Of a DNA stretch of 64,000 bases, positions 25,600 to 33,995 are shown piece after piece. This DNA is from Burkholderiales bacterium UBA2463 (GTDB lineage: Bacteria; Pseudomonadota; Gammaproteobacteria; Burkholderiales; Burkholderiaceae_A), in contig DDPR01000006.1 in NCBI GenBank assembly GCA_002342295.1, positions 139,449 to 203,448 on the forward strand, written 5' to 3'. The position numbers and the translations under genes were made by a program. Under the pieces are notes generated by a model that was given only the letters and a program-made list of their open reading frames with translations, made no database searches and was not told the origin of the DNA. The stretch's first letter is position 1, and each line of letters opens with the position of its first letter.

Positions 25600-26883
25600 T
25601 TACTGTTGATAGGAAATACGATAGATCGCGCCCGCGTAATCATCAGAAACCAGCATGGAGCCGTCCTTCATGACCGCCACATCCACCGGACGTCCACGGT
25701 AGAGCCCCGTCTCAGGGTCGAGAAAGCCAGAGGCAAATACCTCCATCTTTCCAGCCGTCCCGTCCGCATTGAGGGGTACGAATTGAATTTCTGCTCCACT
25801 TGGTTTGGTTCTATTCCAAGATCCGTGGGAGGCGACAAAAATGCCGCCTTGGTACTTCGCCGGGAACTTCTTGCCCGTGTAGAAAGCCATGCCGAGTTGG
25901 GCCTGATGGGCGGGAAACTCGACCTGCGGGAAAATGGCACCGGCTGGCTCCTTCATATCCTTTAGGTCCTTGGCGGCGGCAGATCCGGCCACCTTGAACT
26001 TACCGTTCCAGTAAGGAAACCCAAAGTGCTCGCCGGTCTTGGTGGAGCGATTCAGCTCACCTGGGGGAATGTCATCACCCAGTCCGTCGACCTGATTGTC
26101 GGTCCACCATAACGTGCCATCCTTGGGATTGAAATCTTGACCGACGGGGTTGCGGGCGCCCATGGCAAAGACCTCGCGCTTGGAGCCATCGAATGCGTTC
26201 ATGCGAATGATGCCGCCAATGCCCACCCTGTTATAAAGGTCGATCTTCTCTTTAGGCTGAACGTTATAGGGCTGCCCGAGTGTGATGTAGAGCATGCCAT
26301 CTGGACCCACTCGACATGTTCGAGCGCCATGATTAAAGGACTCCTCCTCGGTGGGAATGAGTTTGCCCTTGGCGACAACCTCGATCACTGCGACATCTGG
26401 GCCCTCGTAGAAGAACTCGGCGGCGGGGAAGTTCAAGACGCGATTGTGCTCCACCACCAACAGAAACCCATCCTTGGTCCAGCAGACCGCATTGGGATTA
26501 GAGAACTTGAGGGAGGGAGCAAAAGACTTCACCTCATCGGCCAGGCCATCGCTATTGCGATCGGTTACGGCCCACACAGTAGTCTTGCGGGTACCCACAA
26601 AGAGCATATTGGTGGAGGGCGCAACAGCCATGTGACGCGCATCAGGGACAACCGCATAAAGCTCAATCTTGAATCCATCGGGCAATTTCACCTTCTTAAG
26701 ATTCTCCCGAATGGCGGCCGCGTTCTTTCCGTCCTGAGGAATAACGGGAATGTTCAGATCGGTCGTGGCCACCTTCATCTGCTTGAGCGTCGAGAGATTG
26801 TCGGGGGCAGCAATCGCGGTGCCCGCAGACAACCCAAGTCCGCTGAGCACCAAACCGACAAGCGACTTTTTCACCAAACTCAT
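25600..26883 (-). CDS. PQQ-dependent sugar dehydrogenase (sorbosone dehydrogenase type)
   Basis: This 427-residue exported protein has a signal peptide (VGLVLSGLGLSAGTAIA, cleavage near residue 26) and the six-bladed propeller of soluble glucose/sorbosone dehydrogenases. Visible family features are FNHGARTCRVGPDGMLYITLG, FAMGARNPVGQDFNP, HFGFPYWNG, HGSWNRTKPSG and DDYAGAIYRISY at the C terminus; the histidine and arginines fit the PQQ-binding set. It would oxidise an aldose or related alcohol in the periplasm; the actual substrate is unknown. AAGGAG precedes the ATG. It heads the run dehydrogenase, cytochrome c, PqqU-like receptor. Confidence 0.87.
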   Translation of the reverse strand: MSLVKKSLVGLVLSGLGLSAGTAIAAPDNLSTLKQMKVATTDLNIPVIPQDGKNAAAIRENLKKVKLPDGFKIELYAVVPDARHMAVAPSTNMLFVGTRKTTVWAVTDRNSDGLADEVKSFAPSLKFSNPNAVCWTKDGFLLVVEHNRVLNFPAAEFFYEGPDVAVIEVVAKGKLIPTEEESFNHGARTCRVGPDGMLYITLGQPYNVQPKEKIDLYNRVGIGGIIRMNAFDGSKREVFAMGARNPVGQDFNPKDGTLWWTDNQVDGLGDDIPPGELNRSTKTGEHFGFPYWNGKFKVAGSAAAKDLKDMKEPAGAIFPQVEFPAHQAQLGMAFYTGKKFPAKYQGGIFVASHGSWNRTKPSGAEIQFVPLNADGTAGKMEVFASGFLDPETGLYRGRPVDVAVMKDGSMLVSDDYAGAIYRISYQQ

Positions 26884-26989
26884 CTGTGTCTCCTTAAGTT
26901 TTGACAGTGGTGGACTGCGAAGAAGAGGCTAGAGCGCACGGCCACACTTGGCATCTGTGAAAACCCTAGGCCTCACCTAAAATTCCTGA

Positions 26990-27799
26990 ATGAACCCGGT
27001 GCTGAACCTCGCTGCCTATCACTTCTGCGCCATTGCAGAGCCCGAGTCGGTTCGAACCCTCCTGCAGTCAGAGGCAGAGAGAATCGACATCAAAGGAACA
27101 ATCCTGATCTCTCAGGAGGGTCTTAACGCCTTTCTTGCTGGGTCGGAATTCGCTTGCAGAGAAATGCTCAAAGTACTGCGTTCCATCCCTGGCCTCGAGG
27201 CGCTCCAAGCCAAAGAGAGTTGGTCTGCTGCCATGCCGTTTCGACGCCTGAAAATCAAGGTCAAACCTGAAATCATTCGAATGGATCAGCCGGCGATTCG
27301 ACCGTCTGCGGGCCGAGCTCCCGCTGTAGATCCCAAGACTCTGGCGCGATGGCTCGACACGGGGCACGACGACGATGGTCGACCGGTTGTCATGCTAGAT
27401 ACCCGAAATGATGTCGAGGTGGACTGCGGTCACTTTGAAAATACGATTGACTGGCGCATCCGTAAATTTACGGAGTTTCCTGCGGCCCTCTCCGCGCACA
27501 AGGAGGAGTTGAGGGGGAAGACCGTCGTGAGTTACTGCACGGGCGGCATCCGCTGCGAAAAGGCGGCCATCTTCATGCAGAACGAAGGGGTCGAGCATGT
27601 CTACCAACTTGACGGGGGCATACTCAAATACTTCGAGGAGACCGACGGCCGCCACTACCGGGGCGCCTGCTTCGTCTTTGATGAGCGCGGCGCCGTCGAT
27701 ACCAAGCTCCAGCCCGCGCCGCGGTCTGAATCGAAGGCTCGCTCGCCGAGGGTTGGGGTATCCCCGAGTCTCTCTCCTCGGCCGTCCGAATCAGAATAG
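26990..27799 (+). CDS. trhO: tRNA uridine-34 hydroxylase TrhO (rhodanese family)
   Basis: TrhO (YceA) installs the 5-hydroxyl group on uridine 34 of several tRNAs in an oxygen-dependent reaction. The 269-residue protein has the N-terminal acylphosphatase-like domain (GTILISQEGLNAFLAGS) and the rhodanese domain with VMLDTRNDVEVDCGHF and the active loop YCTGGIRCEKAA, with cysteines at 183 and 189. The C-terminal 35 residues are serine/proline-rich and lack the cysteine-rich region of E. coli TrhO. No strong ribosome site is visible. It sits alone between two dehydrogenase operons. Confidence 0.92.
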   Translation: MNPVLNLAAYHFCAIAEPESVRTLLQSEAERIDIKGTILISQEGLNAFLAGSEFACREMLKVLRSIPGLEALQAKESWSAAMPFRRLKIKVKPEIIRMDQPAIRPSAGRAPAVDPKTLARWLDTGHDDDGRPVVMLDTRNDVEVDCGHFENTIDWRIRKFTEFPAALSAHKEELRGKTVVSYCTGGIRCEKAAIFMQNEGVEHVYQLDGGILKYFEETDGRHYRGACFVFDERGAVDTKLQPAPRSESKARSPRVGVSPSLSPRPSESE

Positions 27800-27829
27800 G
27801 CAGCTAAGTTTTTTTCTAAGGAGCTTTGA

Positions 27830-29029
27830 ATGTCTCGTTCCACCCCCGCTGTCCGCCTTGCCCTCTCCTGCGTCGCATTCACCCTCTCAGGCGCCGTGAT
27901 GGCTCAGGCCTGGAAACAAGGAATGACCCCCGAGCAGGCCAACTCCACGCTCGCTCCTCATGCAGGGAAGCTGACCGTCACACCTGCTGCAGATATCCCC
28001 TTGAACAAAATCAAACTGCCCCCCGGCTTCAAGATCGAGGTCTGGTCGGCTGGCACGCCCGGTGCTCGGGCCATTGCCGAGGGAGATAACGGCAAGTACT
28101 ACGTGGGAACGCGCCCTCTGGGCCGTATCTACGAAATCACCGACAACGGTAAAGAGCGCACCAGTCGCGTACTCGTGGACAAGCTCGACCAGCCCACGGC
28201 GGCCTACTATAAGGGCAGCCTCTACGTCTTTGCGGTAGACAAGGTTCTGCGCTATGACGGAATAACGACCAATCCGGACGCCAAGCCCGTCGATATGACC
28301 GAGGTCTTCAAGCTGCCCAAAGAAAAGCATCACAACTGGAAATACGTGCGCTTTGGTCCTGACGGAAAACTCTACGTGCCCTTCGGCGCGCCCTGCAACA
28401 TCTGTGAGCCTCCCTCGAGCGAGTACGCGCAGATTCGACGCTACAACCCAGACGGCTCCGGCATGGAAGTTTTGGCCACGGGCGTTCGCAACTCAGTCGG
28501 CTTCGACTTCCATCCCGTCACAAAGGAACTCTGGTTCACCAACCATGGGCGCGACTGGATGGGGGATAACACGCCCAACGACAACCTCAATCGTCTCTCC
28601 AAGGTCGGGTTGAGCTACGGCTTCCCCTACTGCCACCAAGGTGACATACCCGACCCAGATGTGAAGAAGGCCAACGCATGCGACGGTGTGGAGAAGCCCG
28701 TGGCCCTCATGGGGCCTCACGCAGCCGTCATGGGCTTGCACTTCTACACTGGATCCATGTTCCCGGCCGAGTACAAGAATGTGGCCTTTGTCGCTCGAAA
28801 GGGCTCGTGGAACCGGTCGGCCAAGTCGGGGTATGACGTCGTCATGGTCAAGGTGGGGGCAGATGGGAAGGGGGCAAAGGTTGAGCCCTTCCTCACTGGC
28901 TTCCTCGATGAAGCAACCCAGCAGTTCTGGGGTCGTCCAACCTATATGCACCAGATGAAAGATGGCTCTCTGCTGCTGTCTGATGAGCAGCTCGGTGCGA
29001 TCTATCGCATCTCTTACGCCAAGCCCTAA
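27830..29029 (+). CDS. PQQ-dependent sugar dehydrogenase, second paralogue
   Basis: This 399-residue exported protein (signal peptide with FTLSGAVMA, cleavage near residue 26) is a paralogue of the dehydrogenase at 25600-26883. Matching features are IKLPPGFKIEVW, VRFGPDGKLYVPFGAPCNIC, VLATGVRNSVGFDFHP, ELWFTNHGRDWMGDN, GFPYCHQGDIPDP and EQLGAIYRISY. The many extra cysteines in this copy (CNICEPPSS, PYCHQ, NACDG) are absent from the other copy and could form disulfides. AAGGAG lies 7 bases before the ATG. It is followed after 7 bases by a diheme cytochrome gene, its probable electron acceptor. Confidence 0.87.
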   Translation: MSRSTPAVRLALSCVAFTLSGAVMAQAWKQGMTPEQANSTLAPHAGKLTVTPAADIPLNKIKLPPGFKIEVWSAGTPGARAIAEGDNGKYYVGTRPLGRIYEITDNGKERTSRVLVDKLDQPTAAYYKGSLYVFAVDKVLRYDGITTNPDAKPVDMTEVFKLPKEKHHNWKYVRFGPDGKLYVPFGAPCNICEPPSSEYAQIRRYNPDGSGMEVLATGVRNSVGFDFHPVTKELWFTNHGRDWMGDNTPNDNLNRLSKVGLSYGFPYCHQGDIPDPDVKKANACDGVEKPVALMGPHAAVMGLHFYTGSMFPAEYKNVAFVARKGSWNRSAKSGYDVVMVKVGADGKGAKVEPFLTGFLDEATQQFWGRPTYMHQMKDGSLLLSDEQLGAIYRISYAKP

Positions 29030-29036
29030 ACAGCTC

Positions 29037-29648
29037 ATGGCCATCCCTCGCTGGAGCAGCCTCACCACCCCCTCGGGGGTGGTTTTTTTTCTTCTTGCCA
29101 TGTGTTTCTCGTTGAGCGCCAAGGCCAATGATGTGGCCCAGCGCGCCCAGCAGATCTGTGCGAGCTGCCACGGTGCAAGTGGCATCTCGTCTATCCCGGG
29201 AATGCCCAGCCTGGCTGGTCAGCCCAAAGTGTTCATTGAAAATCAGCTCGTGATGATTCGAGAGGGACTTCGAGAGATTCCGGCCATGAAGGGCATCCTG
29301 AACGGCTTATCCGATCCAGATGTGACTGCCCTCGCCAAATGGTATGCCGACCAACCTCTTGCGCCTTCTCCCGCGCGATCACCCGATGCTGCAAAACTCG
29401 CGAGGGGTGCAACGCTTGCCAAGCAAGCGCTCTGCGGAACCTGTCATCTTCCAAGCTATCTGGGCCAGAATCAGGTGCCGCGGCTTGCGGGGCAGAGGGA
29501 GGACTATCTGCTCACCACCCTCACCCTGATGAGGGACGGAAAGGCGCAAGGCAGAGACTCTTTAATGACCAACGCGCTCGGCGGCATCAGTGATGCCCAG
29601 CTCAGTGAGTTGGCCCACTACTTTGCCCACCACGTCGGGAAGCCTTAG
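29037..29648 (+). CDS. Periplasmic diheme cytochrome c
   Basis: The 203-residue product has two class I heme sites, CASCH (residues 41-45) and CGTCH (133-137), each followed by LAGQ and a helical segment, as in cytochrome c4-like proteins. From the ATG at 29037 there is a good signal peptide (core VVFFLLAMCFSL, cleavage after AKA at residue 30). The next ATG at 29100 would leave too short a signal. A strong terminator-like hairpin with eight T residues lies inside this signal-peptide coding region. Its stop shares four bases with the cysM stop on the other strand. Confidence 0.9.
   Translation: MAIPRWSSLTTPSGVVFFLLAMCFSLSAKANDVAQRAQQICASCHGASGISSIPGMPSLAGQPKVFIENQLVMIREGLREIPAMKGILNGLSDPDVTALAKWYADQPLAPSPARSPDAAKLARGATLAKQALCGTCHLPSYLGQNQVPRLAGQREDYLLTTLTLMRDGKAQGRDSLMTNALGGISDAQLSELAHYFAHHVGKP
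29064..29090 (+). terminator. Intrinsic terminator inside the cytochrome signal-peptide codons
   Basis: ACCACCCCC (29064-29072) pairs with GGGGGTGGT (29075-29083) around a tiny loop, effectively CTCG closing an 8-bp stem, and eight T residues follow (29083-29090). It lies 34 bases after the dehydrogenase stop and 27 bases inside the cytochrome coding frame, so translation of the cytochrome start would interfere with its folding. Confidence 0.75.
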
Positions 29649-30553
29649 CCGGGAAACAGACCCGAGCTGAGGTAGCGATCTCCACGGTCGCAGACGATAA
29701 AGACGATTGTCGCGTTCCTTGTCTCCTCTGCAACACGCAGCGCAATAAGGCAGGCGCCGGCAGCCGAAGGTCCGCAGAAAAGACCCTCTTCCGCGGCCAA
29801 CCTGCGAGCCATCTCCTCTGCCTCGGCCTGGGTCACCTCCTCGATTCGGTCAATGATGGCTTTATGTCGAATGGGCGGGACGTATTCAGGCGACCATTTG
29901 CGAATCCCCGGAATCGAGGAGCCGTCGGCGGGTTGGGCGCCCACGATTACGACCGCTGGATTCCTCTGCTTGAGAAACTGCGACACGCCCGTGATGGTGC
30001 CCGTCGTGCCCATTGCAGAGATGAAATGCGTCACTCCCCCGTTCGTCTGCTCCCAGATCTCTGGGCCGGTTCCTTCAAAGTGTGCGAGCCAGTTGTCGTC
30101 ATTGGAAAACTGGTTCAATACGCGACCCTTGCCTTGCGACTGCATGGAATCTGCGAGGTCACGAGCGCCCTCCATTCCCTCCCTCTGCGTCACGAGGATG
30201 AGCTCTGCTCCGAAGGCTCTCATGGTCTGGCGGCGCTCAATGGAGAGGTTGTCCGGCATGATGAGCACCATTCGATAGCCACGAATGGCTGCAGCCATCG
30301 CAAGCGCAATTCCAGTGTTACCGCTCGTGGCCTCAATGAGCGTATCTCCGGGCCGAATCTCCCCGCGCGCCTCAGCGCGGGCAATCATCGAAATCGCAGG
30401 TCGGTCCTTCACGGACCCTGCCGGGTTATTGCCCTCGAGCTTTCCAAGAACCACATTCCCGCGAGCGCGATTGGTCTCGGCCGCGATTCGCTGAAGCGCG
30501 ACCAGCGGTGTCTGGCCAATGGCGCCCTCAATAGTCTTGTAAGAGTTGGTCAT
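29645..30553 (-). CDS. cysM: Cysteine synthase B
   Basis: CysM is a PLP enzyme that makes cysteine (or S-sulfocysteine when thiosulfate is used) from O-acetylserine. The 302-residue product has NNPAGSVKDRPA with the PLP lysine at 49, the substrate loop EATSGNTGIALA and GTTGTITG for the phosphate. The CysM-type features MPDNLSIERRQTMRAFGAE and VCDRGDRYLSSGLF separate it from CysK. Its start overlaps the oxyR stop by 4 bases. Confidence 0.95.
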   Translation of the reverse strand: MTNSYKTIEGAIGQTPLVALQRIAAETNRARGNVVLGKLEGNNPAGSVKDRPAISMIARAEARGEIRPGDTLIEATSGNTGIALAMAAAIRGYRMVLIMPDNLSIERRQTMRAFGAELILVTQREGMEGARDLADSMQSQGKGRVLNQFSNDDNWLAHFEGTGPEIWEQTNGGVTHFISAMGTTGTITGVSQFLKQRNPAVVIVGAQPADGSSIPGIRKWSPEYVPPIRHKAIIDRIEEVTQAEAEEMARRLAAEEGLFCGPSAAGACLIALRVAEETRNATIVFIVCDRGDRYLSSGLFPG

Positions 30554-31500
30554 GCCTTCTCCAATGGTTGCCCCGAAGCGGAGAGTTTTCTGCAGCCCGG
30601 AAGATCCACCGAGAGGATGACATCCCGCAGGCAGTCCATGGCCGCCTTGCGCGCAAAACTTTTTCGCCAGACCAGCATCACGCGACGCACGGGGGCAGGC
30701 GCCTCAAAGGGCAAGAGTGTCAGCATGGGGTCTGCGGAAGGGGCAGAGACCGCCATCTTGGGCAGCACGGTAATCCCGAGGCCAGAGGCGACCATGTGAC
30801 GAATCGTCTCAAGAGAACTCCCCTCGAAGGTCTTCTGAATACCTTCGGAACTCTGCGAGTATCTCGCTGCCTCCGGACAGACCTCGAGCACCTGGTCGCG
30901 AAAGCAGTGACCCACGCCCAAAAGCAACATCGTCTCGGCTTTTAGATCTGATGATGGGATGGCACGACGAGCCTCCCAGAAGTGTCCGCGCGGCACCGCC
31001 ACCACGAACTCCTCATCATAGAGGGGCAGCGCATCAAGACCGGTTAGGTCAAAAGGCTCGGCCATAATCGCCGCGTCAATCTCTCCCGTGCGAAGCTGCT
31101 CCACCAGCTTAAACGTGAAATTTTCAAGCAGCATCAGCGGCATCTGCGGGTGCCGTTGGATCATGCTCATGATGATTCGGGGTAGTAGGTAAGGACCAAT
31201 GGTGTAGATCACCCCAAGTCGCAGGGGCCCCGCAAGCGGATCGCGCCCCTCGGCCGCAAGAGACTTCATTCGCCCGACTTCATCCAAAACACGCTGAGCC
31301 TGAATGACCAACTGTTCTCCGACCGGCGTGAGAGAGACCTCACTGCCTCCTCGCTCGAAGATCTGGGTGCCCAGCTCGCTCTCGAGCTTCTTCACTCCCA
31401 CAGAGAGGGTGGGCTGACTGACGAAGCAGGCCTCGGCTGCGCGACCAAAATGGCGCTCTCGGGCCACGGCAACGATGTAACGAAGTTCGGTGAGAGTCAT
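30550..31500 (-). CDS. oxyR: LysR-type peroxide sensor OxyR
   Basis: OxyR senses hydrogen peroxide through a reversible disulfide and controls catalase and other defence genes. The 316-residue protein has the LysR helix-turn-helix at residues about 18-40 (RAAEACFVSQPTLSVGVKKLE). The redox cysteines sit in GHCFRDQVLEVC at positions 199 and 208, the same numbers as in E. coli. It is 2 bases from recG and overlaps cysM; the recG-oxyR pairing is common in Burkholderiales. Grouping with cysM suggests a link to thiol supply, which is inference. Confidence 0.94.
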   Translation of the reverse strand: MTLTELRYIVAVARERHFGRAAEACFVSQPTLSVGVKKLESELGTQIFERGGSEVSLTPVGEQLVIQAQRVLDEVGRMKSLAAEGRDPLAGPLRLGVIYTIGPYLLPRIIMSMIQRHPQMPLMLLENFTFKLVEQLRTGEIDAAIMAEPFDLTGLDALPLYDEEFVVAVPRGHFWEARRAIPSSDLKAETMLLLGVGHCFRDQVLEVCPEAARYSQSSEGIQKTFEGSSLETIRHMVASGLGITVLPKMAVSAPSADPMLTLLPFEAPAPVRRVMLVWRKSFARKAAMDCLRDVILSVDLPGCRKLSASGQPLEKA

Positions 31501-31502
31501 GT

Positions 31503-33557
31503 CTAACCACTAATCAAGAGGTCATCTGCTCGGTGGGCCCAGCGCTCAAGAAGACTTCGAAGGTCCTCGGCTTCTATTGCAAGCGCTCCAAGCCGCTCCT
31601 CAGAGTCCAGCGCCTCGCAGAGCTCCGCTCCGAATCGCACAGCGTAATCAACCCAGACACGATCACGCGAGAGGTCGCTAAACCGCAGGCTAGGCTCTCC
31701 CGATTGTCGCATGCCAAGGAGCTCTCCCGGGCCCCTGAGCGCGAGATCTCGGCTTGCCAACTCAAACCCGTCATCAGACTCATAGAGCGCCCGAAGCCGC
31801 TCTCTTGCCGGCTCCGAGAGAGGTTCATCAAAAAGAAGAATGCAGGTGCTCTGCCCTGCACCTCGACCCACCCGACCGCGAAGCTGATGTAGCTGTGCAA
31901 GCCCAAAACGCTCGGCATGATCGATCACCATGAGTCGGGCCTGAGGCACATCCACACCAACCTCAATGACTGTTGTTGCAAGGAGCACCCGGGCCTCTCC
32001 GGAAACAAAACGCGCCATGGCCTGCAGCTTCTGATCCGGACTCAGGCGGCCATGAACAACCGCGAGCCGCTCCCCCAACATGGGAGCGAGCCACGCGGCC
32101 GTCTCCTCAAGGGCAATGAGCGCCCGCTCAGCGTCTTGCTGCTCCTCAATCACAGGACAGACCCAATAAGCCTGCCCCTCCGTCTCGATGAACCCAAGCA
32201 GCCGCTCGGCAAGCTCCTCTCGCCTGGCCAAAGACATGAGGCGTGTTCGAATGGGCTGACGCCCAGGAGGGCGCTCGTCAATCACCGAGACGTCAAGGTC
32301 AGCCAGGAAAGTCATGGCAAGACTTCGAGGAATTGGTGTCGCAGACATCCCGACGATGTGTGGAACGAGGCCCGACTCGGACTCGTGAAGCGCCATTCGT
32401 TGGGCCACGCCAAAACGGTGTTGCTCATCGACGAGGGAGAGGCCAAGACGCGCGAACTCGACGCCCCTCTGAATGAGTGCATGCGTGCCGACAACCACGC
32501 CCGCCTGGCCGCAGCGAATCTCCTGTAGTCGAGCACGCTTATCTGCGGCAGGAAGACCACCCTTCAGAAAGACCACGCGAACGCCCATGGGCTCGAGCCA
32601 GACCAAAAGTTTCGAGAACAACTGCTGCGCCAGAATCTCGGTCGGCGCCATCACCGCCGCCTGAAATCCCGAGCCCACAGCGGCCAAGGCGGCCAGCGCG
32701 GCAATGACCGTCTTTCCGCTGCCGACATCACCTTGAATGAGCCGATGAGAGGGCCGAGATTTCGCGAGATCCTGGGCCACCTCCGTCCAAACACGCTTCT
32801 GGGCCTGCGTAAGTTCGAATGGCAAGGTCTGCAGGAGCTTCTCGGTCAGGCCGCTGGGATCCGTAAGCTCTGGCGCCAGTCTCTGCTGCCGTCGCTGTTT
32901 GGCTCGGCGAAGGGCAATCTGCTGGGCGAGAAGCTCGTCCAACCGAATTCGATTCCAGGCTGCCTCAAGACTCGCATCCAGTGACTGAGGCTCATGAAGC
33001 CGCCGAATCGCCTGGTCCAAATCCGGCAGGCCCAGTGTGACGAGACGAGCCTTGGGAATCCATTCTTTTGGAAGAATCTCAGAGAGACCCCGCTGGACGT
33101 GCCTGCGAATGACATGCTGCGCCAGGCCCTGAGTGGTCGGATAGATCGCCAGCAGTGGCTGGCTTTTGAGCTCCTCGAGGGCGAGCCAGCCGCTTCGCAC
33201 GCGGGGATGAATGAACTCAAGCCCCAACAATGCCCGGCGGGCCTCACCGACAATACGGATCTGGGCACCCGGCGAGAAGGCAAGTCGCATCGCGTCCCGA
33301 AAGTAGAGAAACCTTAGACTGGCCTGACCCGAGTCGTCCTCAACCTGCACGATCAGCGTCCTGCGCGGCTTATAGACAATCGCGCTTTTTAAGACCCGAA
33401 CCTGGCATTGCACGGAAGCGCCTGGAGTCACCTCGCTGAGCGCATAGACGCGGGACTCATCCTCGTAACGAAGTGGAAAGTGAAGAAGTAGGTCGAGCGG
33501 CCGGCGCAGGCCAAGCTTGAGAAATCCTTCGGGCCAGCTGTGAGCCCTCGACTTCAT
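31503..33557 (-). CDS. recG: ATP-dependent DNA helicase RecG
   Basis: RecG remodels stalled replication forks and Holliday junctions. The 684-residue protein starts with the wedge/OB region (LDLLLHFPLRYED), then helicase motif I (GDVGSGKTVIAALAA), TEILAQQ, the DEQHRFG box, SATPIPRS, and the C-terminal helicase half with VVHGRLSPDQK, ATTVIEVGVDVP, HQLRGRVGRG and the TRG-like end. All motifs are intact and length is normal. Confidence 0.96.
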   Translation of the reverse strand: MKSRAHSWPEGFLKLGLRRPLDLLLHFPLRYEDESRVYALSEVTPGASVQCQVRVLKSAIVYKPRRTLIVQVEDDSGQASLRFLYFRDAMRLAFSPGAQIRIVGEARRALLGLEFIHPRVRSGWLALEELKSQPLLAIYPTTQGLAQHVIRRHVQRGLSEILPKEWIPKARLVTLGLPDLDQAIRRLHEPQSLDASLEAAWNRIRLDELLAQQIALRRAKQRRQQRLAPELTDPSGLTEKLLQTLPFELTQAQKRVWTEVAQDLAKSRPSHRLIQGDVGSGKTVIAALAALAAVGSGFQAAVMAPTEILAQQLFSKLLVWLEPMGVRVVFLKGGLPAADKRARLQEIRCGQAGVVVGTHALIQRGVEFARLGLSLVDEQHRFGVAQRMALHESESGLVPHIVGMSATPIPRSLAMTFLADLDVSVIDERPPGRQPIRTRLMSLARREELAERLLGFIETEGQAYWVCPVIEEQQDAERALIALEETAAWLAPMLGERLAVVHGRLSPDQKLQAMARFVSGEARVLLATTVIEVGVDVPQARLMVIDHAERFGLAQLHQLRGRVGRGAGQSTCILLFDEPLSEPARERLRALYESDDGFELASRDLALRGPGELLGMRQSGEPSLRFSDLSRDRVWVDYAVRFGAELCEALDSEERLGALAIEAEDLRSLLERWAHRADDLLISG

Positions 33558-33564
33558 AGGATCG

Positions 33565-33969
33565 TTAGGCTGCCAGCACCATCACCGCCTCAGCCTCAAA
33601 GGAGGCACCCCGTGGCAGGCTCGCAACTCCAACCGCAGCTCGGGCGGGATACGGCTCCGAGAAGTATTGAGCCATGATCTCGTTCACCTTCGCAAAGTGT
33701 GAGAGATCCGTGAGAAAAAGGTTCACCTTCACGACATCCGCAAGCGAGCCGCCTGAGGCCTGTGCGACTGCGGCGAGGTTCTTAAAGGCTTGGTGAATCT
33801 GAAGCTCAATCCCCTGCGCAGATCCATCGCCTACGAGGGTCATGGTTTTGGGATCGAGGGGAATCTGGCCTGAGAGCCAGACCGTCTGGCCCACCCGCAC
33901 TGCCTGCGAATACGTGCCAATCGCAGCGGGTGCATCAGGCGTAGAGATGATTTGGCGGCTTGCGCTCAT
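33565..33969 (-). CDS. RidA family reactive-intermediate deaminase
   Basis: RidA proteins hydrolyse reactive enamine and imine intermediates released by PLP enzymes. The 134-residue product has APAAIGTYSQAVRVG at the start, SGQIPLDP and the catalytic arginine in YPARAAVGVASLPRGA, with the glutamate in EAEAVMVLA near the end. It matches the catalytically competent RidA subgroup. It is 7 bases upstream of recG in the same direction. Confidence 0.93.
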   Translation of the reverse strand: MSASRQIISTPDAPAAIGTYSQAVRVGQTVWLSGQIPLDPKTMTLVGDGSAQGIELQIHQAFKNLAAVAQASGGSLADVVKVNLFLTDLSHFAKVNEIMAQYFSEPYPARAAVGVASLPRGASFEAEAVMVLAA

Positions 33970-33995
33970 GGGGAGTCCTCGGATCGTTGGAAGGT

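Noticed and set aside
26137..26904. Rightward 255-codon frame opposite the first sugar dehydrogenase
   Set aside because: Shadow frame; the opposite strand encodes a clear propeller protein with signal peptide.
28493..29185. Leftward frame opposite the second dehydrogenase and cytochrome
   Set aside because: Shadow of two well-supported genes on the other strand; no motif of its own.
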